The notes under the pieces: model-generated
Databases searched by the model: none
What the model saw: the letters and a program-made list of their open reading frames with translations, nothing else
What the model was told of the DNA's origin: nothing
Part shown: piece by piece, positions 1-5,793 of the stretch
How the letters are laid out: the number at the start of each line of letters is the position of its first letter
How positions within the stretch are numbered: the stretch's first letter is position 1
Made by a program: the position numbers and the translations under genes
From: TWA4 sp051879195
Lineage (GTDB): Bacteria; Bacillota; Clostridia; Lachnospirales; Lachnospiraceae
Assembly (NCBI GenBank): GCA_051879195.1
Contig: JBJELO010000290.1
Location: 1 to 5,917, forward strand
Length of the DNA stretch: 5,917 bases
Direction: 5' to 3'

Positions 1-1
1 A

Positions 2-79
2 TTTGGAGCTTTTGGTGATTGGAATGTAGGTAATAACTGTGCGAGAGTTCAGAAATTGAAACATGAGATTGGTTTCTAA
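2..79 (+). CDS. C-terminal end of an unidentified upstream gene (5' partial)
   Basis: An open frame enters from the left edge and ends at TAA 77-79, giving 25 residues that begin FGAFGDWNVGNN and end KLKHEIGF. It is followed 21 bases later by a strong intrinsic terminator, which supports it being the true end of a transcribed gene. The tail is too short to assign a family and I do not recognise it. The terminator separates it from the chaperone operon, so a functional link is not indicated. Confidence 0.5.
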   Translation, partial: FGAFGDWNVGNNCARVQKLKHEIGF

Positions 80-87
80 TTGAAACC
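71..87 (+). repeat. Small inverted repeat over the stop codon of the upstream gene
   Basis: GGTTTC (71-76) and GAAACC (82-87) are perfect complements separated by TAATT, which contains the stop codon. A 6-bp stem is weak. It lies just before the real terminator and may slow or protect the 3' end of the transcript, or be chance. Confidence 0.3.
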
Positions 88-100
88 ACATAGAAGAAAG

Positions 101-134
101 CGGAGAATAGAGCAATCTATTCCCCGTTTTTTTT
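101..134 (+). terminator. Rho-independent terminator of the upstream gene
   Basis: CGGAGAATAGA (101-111) pairs with TCTATTCCCCG (116-126), an 11-bp stem with a single A-C mismatch. The loop is GCAA, a GNRA-type tetraloop. Eight consecutive T follow (127-134). This is a textbook intrinsic terminator on the plus strand. It ends transcription from the gene that stops at 79 and isolates the operon downstream, which therefore needs its own promoter. Confidence 0.88.
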
Positions 135-164
135 GCGAAGATGAAAACAGTTTTGAAGAGATGA

Positions 165-341
165 GTCCGGCGTTCTGCAGCATCCGGTCGGATTTTCCCA
201 GCTGTACCGGATGCTCTGCCAGAAAAAGGTACAGTTGTTCAGAATCTTGCAGATGATAAAGAAATTGCCGCTGTTATCACGGCAGCAATCTGTGCTGCTG
301 AAGGGATTGCTGCTGCCATACAGATTATTGATGATTTATAA
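165..341 (+). pseudogene. Startless frame resembling the C-terminal part of an OadG-type small subunit (possible remnant)
   Basis: A 58-codon open frame runs from just after an in-frame TGA (162-164) to TAA 339-341 and contains no ATG, GTG or TTG. In the same frame, upstream of the TGA, ATG at 141 gives only seven codons. The translation holds DDKEIAAVITAAICAAEG, which resembles the conserved segment of small OadG-like gamma subunits of Na+-pumping decarboxylases (typically D-x-E-[LI]-x-AVI-[TS]-AAI). It is preceded by a Pro/Ala-containing stretch. The N-terminal membrane helix of that family is missing. If the resemblance is real this is a decayed or truncated gene; it could instead be a chance frame. 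The similarity is from memory of the family, not from a search. Confidence 0.3.
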
Positions 342-342
342 T
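313..342 (+). promoter_or_regulatory. Candidate promoter P1 of the chaperone operon
   Basis: A perfect TATAAT -10 box lies at 337-342. Eighteen bases upstream is CTGCCA (313-318), which matches four of six positions of the TTGACA consensus. Transcription would start near 349, about 45 bases before the first gene. It sits at the end of the remnant frame and after the terminator, where a promoter is needed. No CIRCE (TTAGCACTC-N9-GAGTGCTAA) or CtsR-like repeat is visible near it. Confidence 0.5.
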
Positions 343-359
343 GCAATATGTGATATGAT
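329..359 (+). promoter_or_regulatory. Candidate promoter P2 with an extended -10 element
   Basis: TGATATGAT (351-359) fits an extended -10 (TGn followed by TATGAT). TTGATG (329-334) could serve as a -35, but the 19-base spacer is long. Start would be near 366, leaving a very short leader before the ribosome binding site at 379. It overlaps P1, so at most one may be used. Confidence 0.35.
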
Positions 360-378
360 TAGCTTAAAATAATCAGGT

Positions 379-383
379 AAAGG
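379..383 (+). promoter_or_regulatory. Ribosome binding site that favours the second ATG of the GrpE-like gene
   Basis: AAAGG at 379-383 directly abuts the ATG at 384 but lies nine bases before the ATG at 393. Normal Shine-Dalgarno spacing therefore points to 393 as the start, shortening the product by three residues. Confidence 0.55.
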
Positions 384-392
384 ATGGAGAAA

Positions 393-1040
393 ATGTTTTT
401 TCATAATAAAAAAGCTGCTCTGGAGAACAGAGAACTGCTGGAAAAAATGGAACAGAAACTGGATTTACTCGAGAAGGAGATACAGGCAGAGAGGGAGACA
501 TGGGAAGCCTGGCTGCAGGGGAACGGTCAGGAAAGGTATAAGGAACTGAAACAGGAACTTGGTCAGGAAATGGAGCAATTGGGAAGTACGATTAAAAAAC
601 ATGACCTGGCTATAGAAAATCTGCTGGATGAACTGGAGGAACAACAGGGTGACAATCAGGAACAAAAGAAAAAGGAGCAGGAACAAAAGCAGGAAAGGGA
701 GAAATTTCTGAATCTGTTTGAGGCTTATCAGGATCAGTTCTGGCAGATAAAAGAATTTCCGGGAAACAGGAATGAAACATGGCAGCAGCAGCTGTCTCTG
801 ATGGAACAGGAACTGAAAAAAAGTCAGATTTACTGTGGGATTACATCAATAGATCAGGTGGATGAGACAGTGGATTTTGATTTGCATGAGGTAATTGAAG
901 TAATTGATACCCACGATGAGAACAGGGACAGAAAAATTGCCAGAATATACAGTCCGGGATTGGTTTATTGCGGAAAGGTAAGAAAAAAAGCAAAGGCAGC
1001 TGTATATCGTTTTGTCCCGGATAACAAAGGATGCCTGTAG
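393..1040 (+). CDS. GrpE-like nucleotide exchange factor of an accessory Hsp70 system
   Basis: Predicted cytosolic exchange factor that would release ADP from the Hsp70 encoded next. Using the ATG at 393 (see the ribosome binding site entry) the product has 215 residues; the ATG at 384 would give 218. In 218-residue numbering, residues 8-110 are charged, Glu/Gln/Lys-rich heptad-like helix, as in the GrpE dimer stalk. Residues 111-150 continue helical. Residues 164-208 resemble the GrpE beta domain: FDLHEVIEV (164-172) matches the conserved F/V-D-x-x-H-x-A/V element, and GLVYCGKVRKKAKAAV (192-207) matches the G-Y-x(4)-R-x-[IV]-R-x-A-x-V element. The final match is loose, since some positions carry Lys. 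GrpE proteins are usually near 180-200 residues, so this one is slightly long. Only 21 bases separate it from the Hsp70 gene, indicating one transcript. The family call rests on the C-terminal pattern plus gene order; the coiled coil alone would not prove it. Confidence 0.8.
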   Translation: MFFHNKKAALENRELLEKMEQKLDLLEKEIQAERETWEAWLQGNGQERYKELKQELGQEMEQLGSTIKKHDLAIENLLDELEEQQGDNQEQKKKEQEQKQEREKFLNLFEAYQDQFWQIKEFPGNRNETWQQQLSLMEQELKKSQIYCGITSIDQVDETVDFDLHEVIEVIDTHDENRDRKIARIYSPGLVYCGKVRKKAKAAVYRFVPDNKGCL

Positions 1041-1061
1041 GGCAGGGAAGGACTGAGGATA

Positions 1062-2783
1062 ATGAGTACTGTAATTGGAATTGATCTTGGAACATCTACT
1101 ACGGAGGCGGCGGTAATCCGTGAGGGGAAACCGGTTATGCTTTTGAACTTTGAACAGCAGGAGATTACGCCTTCGGCGGTAGGTATTGATAACAGCGGGA
1201 ATTATGTGATTGGAGAAAGAGCAAAAGCGCAGTATCTTCTGTCTCCCGAAAATACCGCGATTGAAATTAAAAGAAAAATCGGCACAGAAGAACGGATACA
1301 GCTGGGAAAGAGAAAATATACACCGGTGGAATTATCTGCTAAACTTCTGGAATATGTTAAAAATTATGCATCTGAGTATCTGGATGAGGAGATCACCAGA
1401 GCGGTTATTTCTGTTCCCGCATATTTCGACGACCGGCAGAGACAGGCCACGGTAGAAGCAGGAAATCTGGCAGGTTTTGATGTGGAACGCATTATCAATG
1501 AGCCGACGGCGGCAGCACTCAGCTATGGTCTGGAACATATGGAAGAGGAGAGCCATATTCTGGTCTATGATCTGGGTGGAGGTACCTTTGATGTGACACT
1601 GCTGGAAATGTTCGGGGGCGTGCTGGAAGTGAAGGCCAGCAGCGGTGACAATGCACTGGGCGGAAAGGATTTTGACGAGCGGCTGATCCAGTGGCTGGTT
1701 CAGCAGTTTCAAAAAAAGCATGGAGTTGATCTGCGGATGAATACCTATGCTATGGTAAAACTGAAAGAGAAGGCAGAGTGGTGTAAAAAGGAACTGAGTA
1801 CGCAGCCATCCTGTCAGATCGTAATTCCTTTGATTGCCGAATCAGGAGGCAATCCTCTTTCACTGGAGGAAACGGTTACAGCGGAACTGTTCGAAAAACT
1901 GATCGGAGATCTGGTAGAGCGGACGCACCATCCGATTGATGTGGTCATGGCGGACAGCGGAATTCTTCCCTCGGAGATTGACAGGATTTTGCTGGTAGGG
2001 GGATCCACCAGAATTCCTTTGATTAAAAGGGATATTGAGCAGTATCTTGGCAAGGCTCCTTCGGCTTCCGTTAATCCTGATTATGCGGTGGCAGAGGGAG
2101 CAGCCATTCAGGCGGGAATTATCGGGGGAGAAATTCAGGGAGAGGACAGTCTTATTATGACAGACGTGAATCCCTATACTCTGGGAATCCGTGTACTGGC
2201 GTATGACAGCAATGATTATATGAGTGTGGTCATACCGCGCAATGTAACGATTCCGGTTACACGCAGGGAAACATATTCGACCAGTTTTGACTGTCAGACG
2301 ATGGCCAAAATTATGGTATACCAGGGAGAAAATCAGGTGGCAAGCCGGAATCATTTCCTGGGTGAGTTTATGATAGGGGATATTCCTTCTGGAAAAGCGG
2401 GTCAGGAAGCTGTAGAAGTGGAATTTTCCTATAATCTGAATGGAATCCTGGAGGTTACGGCTGTTATTCTCAGTACCATGAAAAAAGCATCCATTGAAAT
2501 TAATATGATGAATCGGCAGAATGAGCAGGAAGAGGAAGAGATACGAACCGATGTGAGCGGATGGAAGAAAGCGTCCGGTGCCGAAGAATTCCGTTCGATT
2601 ATTCGAAAGGTGGAAAGGATACTCAAAAAGCCGGAAATGAACGAAAAACCGCTCTATCGTGAAGATCTGGAGGAAGCTTTATATCATCTGAAAAAAGCTC
2701 TTCTGGAAGAAGACATGATAACGGCTGCGGCAATGGAAGAAGAACTGCTGGATATACTGGAGGAACTGCAGGATGGCAGATGA
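1062..2783 (+). CDS. dnaK: DnaK/Hsp70 family ATPase chaperone (divergent, short lid)
   Basis: Cytosolic ATP-driven chaperone of 573 residues. The ATPase domain (about 1-365) carries all three Hsp70 signatures: IDLGTSTTE near 7-15, VYDLGGGTFDVTLL at 168-181, and ILLVGGSTRIPLIKRDI at 309-325. It also has INEPTAAALSYG (145-156) and the catalytic lysine in IKRKIG (Lys70). The linker region reads LIMTDVNPYTLGI (364-376) where housekeeping DnaK has LLLDVTPLSLGI. The beta-type substrate domain follows (about 377-480; IPRNVTIPV, NGILEVTA). The helical lid is only about 490-573, without the usual disordered tail; housekeeping Gram-positive DnaK is about 600-615 residues. AAGGA at 1048-1052 sits nine bases before the ATG. 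The stop overlaps the next gene by 11 bases. The sequence is divergent from housekeeping DnaK, so this is probably a second, dedicated Hsp70; the symbol marks the family, not the primary heat-shock copy. Confidence 0.95.
   Translation: MSTVIGIDLGTSTTEAAVIREGKPVMLLNFEQQEITPSAVGIDNSGNYVIGERAKAQYLLSPENTAIEIKRKIGTEERIQLGKRKYTPVELSAKLLEYVKNYASEYLDEEITRAVISVPAYFDDRQRQATVEAGNLAGFDVERIINEPTAAALSYGLEHMEEESHILVYDLGGGTFDVTLLEMFGGVLEVKASSGDNALGGKDFDERLIQWLVQQFQKKHGVDLRMNTYAMVKLKEKAEWCKKELSTQPSCQIVIPLIAESGGNPLSLEETVTAELFEKLIGDLVERTHHPIDVVMADSGILPSEIDRILLVGGSTRIPLIKRDIEQYLGKAPSASVNPDYAVAEGAAIQAGIIGGEIQGEDSLIMTDVNPYTLGIRVLAYDSNDYMSVVIPRNVTIPVTRRETYSTSFDCQTMAKIMVYQGENQVASRNHFLGEFMIGDIPSGKAGQEAVEVEFSYNLNGILEVTAVILSTMKKASIEINMMNRQNEQEEEEIRTDVSGWKKASGAEEFRSIIRKVERILKKPEMNEKPLYREDLEEALYHLKKALLEEDMITAAAMEEELLDILEELQDGR
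2759..2764 (+). promoter_or_regulatory. Ribosome binding site of the J-domain gene, inside the Hsp70 coding end
   Basis: GGAGGA lies eight bases before the ATG at 2773 and encodes part of the Hsp70's last residues. With the 11-base overlap of the two genes, it supports translational coupling and the chosen start. Confidence 0.75.
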
Positions 2784-4158
2784 TTTTGAAATACTGGGAT
2801 TGAAAAGAGGAGCATCTCCTCAGGAAATTAAGAGAGCATACTTCACCATGGTCAGAAAGTATTCTCCGGAGAAAAATCCGGAGAAATTTCGTGAGATCCG
2901 TGATGCTTATGAGCGTTTACAGAAGATGGGAAACAATCAGGGGCCGGATCTGCCAAGGCCCACGGAACCTGCAGCTCTTATGATGCTGAAAGCGATTGAG
3001 CGGTTCCGGAAACAGGGGAATAAAGAGCGTGTTCGGGATGCGTGTGAGGAAGCACATCACCGGTTTCCCGATGAGATTATCTTCCTGTATATGATGATGA
3101 TGGCACAGCGGGAAGCGGGTAATACAGGAAAAGCAGTGAAAAATGCGGAGCTTCTGGTGGAAAAAGAACCGGGTAACAAGTGGTTCTGGAGGGAACTGGC
3201 TATCTCCTACATGGAGCGGGGCTATACTCAGAAAGCGTTCCGGGCCTTTGAAAAAGGTTATGAACTGGGATGTCGGGACAATGACTTCATTCTGACATTT
3301 TCTCAGGAATGCCGGGATTACGGAGAGTATGATACAGGAATCAAAATTCTTTTTGAGATGCTGCACCGGCAAAAACGATGGGAAAGAGAAGAGATTCCGG
3401 AGGCAATCGAAGCATATTACATTCTGCTGGATATGGATTATGCCGGGAGAATGGGGTATTTTCAGAAAATAGTGCAGGAACTGACCGGGTTTCTTGACAG
3501 GTATTCCGTATACATAGAAGAAAATCTGAAACTTCTGGTTTCTGCTTTGGCTGCTTTTTCTGCCATGTCAGAATATACGCTGGAAAAGTATCAGACAATC
3601 GACAGGCTCTATCAGCTTCTGGAGAGAAGCTGTCATTCCTCTGACAATATTATGATTTTAAGAAAAGTCCGGGAATACTGCATGTTTGAATGGATCGGAT
3701 ATGATGAGCGATTAAGTGATACTGTGAAGCGGGGAGTGGAAGCCTTTCTGGAAATGGCGGATATAGATGCGGTTCTTCTTAAATACGCAAAACTGGATGT
3801 AAAACTCTGCATGATCGAAGAGCGCCAGGAGATTCTGCCGCAGCTGGAAATCCTGAAAAAAGAATATTCCCCGTACTATGAGAAAGAGGAAGATTTCTTC
3901 CGGCAGCTGGAATCCGGTCAGGGGCTTGAGGAATTAAAGCAGAAATTGCTGAAATCATATTCCCGTTTATCAGGAGAAATATCAGGAGGTTTTTATTTCG
4001 AAAAATATCCTCAGGAGGCAATACGCGGGCGCGGAAAAGTAATTCACGCAGGAACAGACAGTTCTCCCTATGAAAGAAGCGGAAGAAAAATCGGGCGCAA
4101 CGAGCCCTGTCCCTGCGGAAGCGGCAGGAAGTATAAACATTGCTGCGGAAGAAAATAA
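2773..4158 (+). CDS. J-domain co-chaperone with helical repeats and a C-terminal SEC-C zinc motif
   Basis: Predicted cytosolic partner of the adjacent Hsp70, 461 residues. Residues 1-52 form a J domain: FEILGL, helix II PQEIKRAYFTMVRKY and helix III EKFREIRDAYERL. The HPD tripeptide that stimulates Hsp70 ATPase is replaced by SPE (31-33), and the loop after it is several residues shorter than in DnaJ. Residues about 65-220 look like TPR-type helical pairs (for example the stretch with ELLVEKEPGNKWFWRELA at 126-143). Residues 220-400 are helical without a recognised family. The C-terminus is a SEC-C motif, IGRNEPCPCGSGRKYKHCC, with Cys446, Cys448, Cys457 and Cys458 as expected zinc ligands. 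It lacks the Gly/Phe region, the CxxCxGxG zinc finger and the beta-barrel client domains of DnaJ, making it a class C J protein. The SEC-C end suggests docking to another protein or the ribosome, which is inference. No terminator is visible in the 21 bases before the assembly gap. Confidence 0.9.
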   Translation: MADDFEILGLKRGASPQEIKRAYFTMVRKYSPEKNPEKFREIRDAYERLQKMGNNQGPDLPRPTEPAALMMLKAIERFRKQGNKERVRDACEEAHHRFPDEIIFLYMMMMAQREAGNTGKAVKNAELLVEKEPGNKWFWRELAISYMERGYTQKAFRAFEKGYELGCRDNDFILTFSQECRDYGEYDTGIKILFEMLHRQKRWEREEIPEAIEAYYILLDMDYAGRMGYFQKIVQELTGFLDRYSVYIEENLKLLVSALAAFSAMSEYTLEKYQTIDRLYQLLERSCHSSDNIMILRKVREYCMFEWIGYDERLSDTVKRGVEAFLEMADIDAVLLKYAKLDVKLCMIEERQEILPQLEILKKEYSPYYEKEEDFFRQLESGQGLEELKQKLLKSYSRLSGEISGGFYFEKYPQEAIRGRGKVIHAGTDSSPYERSGRKIGRNEPCPCGSGRKYKHCCGRK

Positions 4159-4179
4159 ATTTTTCTTATGTGATAGGAT

Positions 4180-4279
4180 NNNNNNNNNNNNNNNNNNNNN
4201 NNNNNNNNNNNNNNNNNNNNNNNNNNNNNNNNNNNNNNNNNNNNNNNNNNNNNNNNNNNNNNNNNNNNNNNNNNNNNNN
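4180..4279. other. Assembly gap: 100 unknown bases
   Basis: There are exactly 100 consecutive N, the conventional placeholder for a scaffold gap of unknown size. The real distance could be much longer or shorter, and a gene or terminator could be hidden here. Any reading frame that crosses it is not supported. The intergenic sequence visible on both sides is only 21 bases each (4159-4179 and 4280-4300). Confidence 0.95.
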
Positions 4280-4287
4280 TACAGTAC

Positions 4288-4294
4288 GAGAGGA
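4288..4294 (+). promoter_or_regulatory. Ribosome binding site that fixes the start of the fourth gene
   Basis: GAGAGGA lies six bases before the ATG at 4301. It identifies 4301 as the start rather than an in-frame ATG at 4070, which lies within the J-domain gene on the other side of the gap. Confidence 0.7.
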
Positions 4295-4300
4295 AAACGA

Positions 4301-5635
4301 ATGTCAATATGGAAAAAACTGCAGGAGATTTTATCAAAACCGAAAGAGAAATCTCCCGGGTCGGATGTGCGTATAAGACGGAAAAAGAAATCTCCTGCAA
4401 AAGATAGATCAATCATGACGGATAAATGCAATTGGTGGATACAGTTCTGCACCGAGGGATATGCTGCCGGTGAAGGCTGCTATGAGGGCACAAAAACCGG
4501 GAATTCGGGTGGAATTGTGGAAAAAGAGGCAGCAAAGAGAACCCGTCTGGAATTGTTTATGGATTTCAGCAGAAAAGAACTGCGGGACTGCTGTCGGTAC
4601 CTTCAGATTGAATATGAGGATGACTGGGATAAAGCAAGGCTTGCCGGGGTTCTGGAGGAGCAATTGCGGGAACATCCTGAGTATTATCTGATTGTGCTGG
4701 AACGGGATGGGTTCAGAAGTCTTCTGGAATTTGCCCGAAAGCCGACTGGAAAGCTGAAGATTTATGAAGATGATGAGGAGAATATCAGACTGTGGTTTGC
4801 CATGGGTCTGATCGATATTCAGATCGATACACAGGAGCCGGTGGCACGTTTGTCTCTGGCTGCAGATGCGCAGGAAATTCTGGACAGACTGAATGCTTCT
4901 GACTGGAGAAAAGAATGCAGGGAAATCAGCGATTCTCTGGAAAAGGCATATGGATGTGTGCAGGCGTATGGTGTGCTTGAAATGGGCAGTTTCTATGAGA
5001 TTTTCAGGAAATGTTTCAGACCGGAAATGGAAAAAGCAGATTTTATGCGTCTGATATACTGGCACTGTAATTATGACAGGCTGTTTCAGACTTTGACTGA
5101 TATGACGGGGAAAGCATATGCAGCAGCATTTTTTGTGGAACTGGAGTCATGTTTTTCTTCCATGATGCGTTATGCAGAGGATATTCCCTATCGTGATTTT
5201 GACAGCAGTGTGCTGGCTGACCGGGACAGGGGATTTGATAAGATATATCCCCATTGGGGTGATTTGACAGTATGCGTGTCGGAAATTTCCGGCATGGATG
5301 GGAGCAATGCAGCGCGCAGGCTGGAAGAAGGATTCAGGCTGGTAGTGAACGGATGCACCTGTACGGATCTGATTCAGTTTGTGATGGAGATTGCAGAACC
5401 GGTATCGATTGTTGAGTGGACGAATCTGTGGTCAATATGCATGGGAGTTGTCCTGGATAGCGGACTTCCCATGCTGAAAGGGCATTCAAGAAACAGTTTT
5501 TCCAATGCGACCGGCTGCAGTCCGGAGACGATTCCTGTGATTGATTCAGAACGGACGGCTGATCAGATTACTGCTGATACCCATCTGTATGAACTGCCCC
5601 GTTCGACAGCTTCCTTATGCAGATCCCGGCCTTGA
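4301..5635 (+). CDS. Uncharacterised helical protein after the chaperone genes; C-terminus apparently frameshifted
   Basis: I do not recognise this family. The open frame gives 444 residues with no signal peptide or membrane segment, so it is probably cytosolic. Residues 1-36 are strongly basic and repeat the motif K-x-K-S-P-x-x-D (15-22 and 28-35). Residues 40-75 are an odd Trp/Cys/Gly-rich linker. Residues 80-120 (LELFMDFSRKELRDCCRYL, then a Lys-anchored helix and AGVLEEQLREH) resemble the small helical SAP/Rho-N-like pattern, a tentative resemblance only. The rest is mostly helical with scattered cysteines, and a conserved-looking LPMLKGHSRN lies at 389-398. The last 11 residues (RSTASLCRSRP, after CCC at 5597-5599) look out of frame. 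Omitting one C from CCCC at 5597-5600 continues smoothly to a basic tail ending at 5723, giving 473 residues. Strand and proximity suggest it belongs to the chaperone operon, but the gap prevents proof. Confidence 0.7.
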   Translation: MSIWKKLQEILSKPKEKSPGSDVRIRRKKKSPAKDRSIMTDKCNWWIQFCTEGYAAGEGCYEGTKTGNSGGIVEKEAAKRTRLELFMDFSRKELRDCCRYLQIEYEDDWDKARLAGVLEEQLREHPEYYLIVLERDGFRSLLEFARKPTGKLKIYEDDEENIRLWFAMGLIDIQIDTQEPVARLSLAADAQEILDRLNASDWRKECREISDSLEKAYGCVQAYGVLEMGSFYEIFRKCFRPEMEKADFMRLIYWHCNYDRLFQTLTDMTGKAYAAAFFVELESCFSSMMRYAEDIPYRDFDSSVLADRDRGFDKIYPHWGDLTVCVSEISGMDGSNAARRLEEGFRLVVNGCTCTDLIQFVMEIAEPVSIVEWTNLWSICMGVVLDSGLPMLKGHSRNSFSNATGCSPETIPVIDSERTADQITADTHLYELPRSTASLCRSRP

Positions 5636-5723
5636 AGAAGCTCTGAGAACATTGAATGGAAGCGGTAAAAAATCAGGAAATCGCAGAGGCAGTACAAAAA
5701 AACATTACAGAAAGAGAAAATAA
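5601..5723 (+). other. Displaced 3' end of the fourth gene in the +1 frame
   Basis: After the CCCC run, the +1 frame reads VRQLPYADPGLEEALRTLNG and then a tail of about 20 residues rich in Lys, Arg, Gly and Ser, ending HYRKRK and TAA 5721-5723. The amphipathic ADPGLEEALRTL segment looks like real protein, while the zero frame ends in a low-quality stretch at 5635. This is explained by a one-base insertion (real mutation or assembly error) or by +1 frameshifting at CCC-CGT. It has no start codon or ribosome binding site suggesting an independent gene; the ATG at 5541 in this frame lies inside the zero-frame coding sequence. Confidence 0.6.
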
Positions 5724-5747
5724 CAGTCCGGTTCCGGCTTAACGGTT

Positions 5748-5775
5748 TTGAATCAATTCAGCAGATACTCATAAT
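5748..5775 (+). promoter_or_regulatory. Candidate promoter of the gene starting at 5879
   Basis: TTGAAT (5748-5753) and CATAAT (5770-5775) are separated by 16 bases and match the sigma-A consensus at four and five of six positions. Transcription would begin near 5782, just before a long hairpin. The stretch from 5724 to here shows no intrinsic terminator for the preceding gene, so read-through from the operon is also possible. Confidence 0.4.
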
Positions 5776-5793
5776 TTTCTGCGATAAAAAAAG

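Noticed and set aside
228..246. Partial likeness of GGTACAGTTGTTCAGAATC to the inverted-repeat arm at 5794
   Set aside because: The match needs a two-base gap and mismatches, has no partner arm nearby, and is probably chance.
135..383. Heat-shock operators (CIRCE or CtsR repeats) before the operon
   Set aside because: I looked for TTAGCACTC-N9-GAGTGCTAA and AGTCAAA-type repeats and saw none, so heat-shock control cannot be claimed.
465..1095. Minus-strand open frames over the GrpE-like gene
   Set aside because: They are antisense shadows of a Glu/Lys-rich coiled coil, giving Leu/Phe-rich translations with no ribosome binding site.
1644..1656. Asn in place of the DnaK Thr199 residue (SGDNALGG)
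   Set aside because: Asn at this place is usual in Gram-positive DnaK (SGDNRLGG), so it is not a sign of inactivation.
1332..4021. Several minus-strand open frames over the Hsp70 and J-protein genes
   Set aside because: The plus-strand genes carry clear family motifs throughout. The antisense translations are Phe/Pro/Cys/His-rich with no recognisable domain.
4070..4300. In-frame extension of the fourth gene back to ATG 4070 across the gap
   Set aside because: It overlaps the J-protein coding end in another frame and crosses 100 N of unknown length. A good ribosome binding site sits six bases before ATG 4301.
4461..4691. Plus-strand open frame in another frame near the start of the fourth gene, which might indicate compensating frameshifts in the Trp/Cys-rich linker
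   Set aside because: The zero frame remains open and resumes plausible helical protein without needing correction. Homologues would be needed to argue for a shift here.
4409..5065. 218-codon minus-strand open frame within the fourth gene
   Set aside because: Its composition is typical of an antisense shadow, and there is no convincing ribosome binding site or family motif. The plus-strand frame has a proper start and continues well beyond it.
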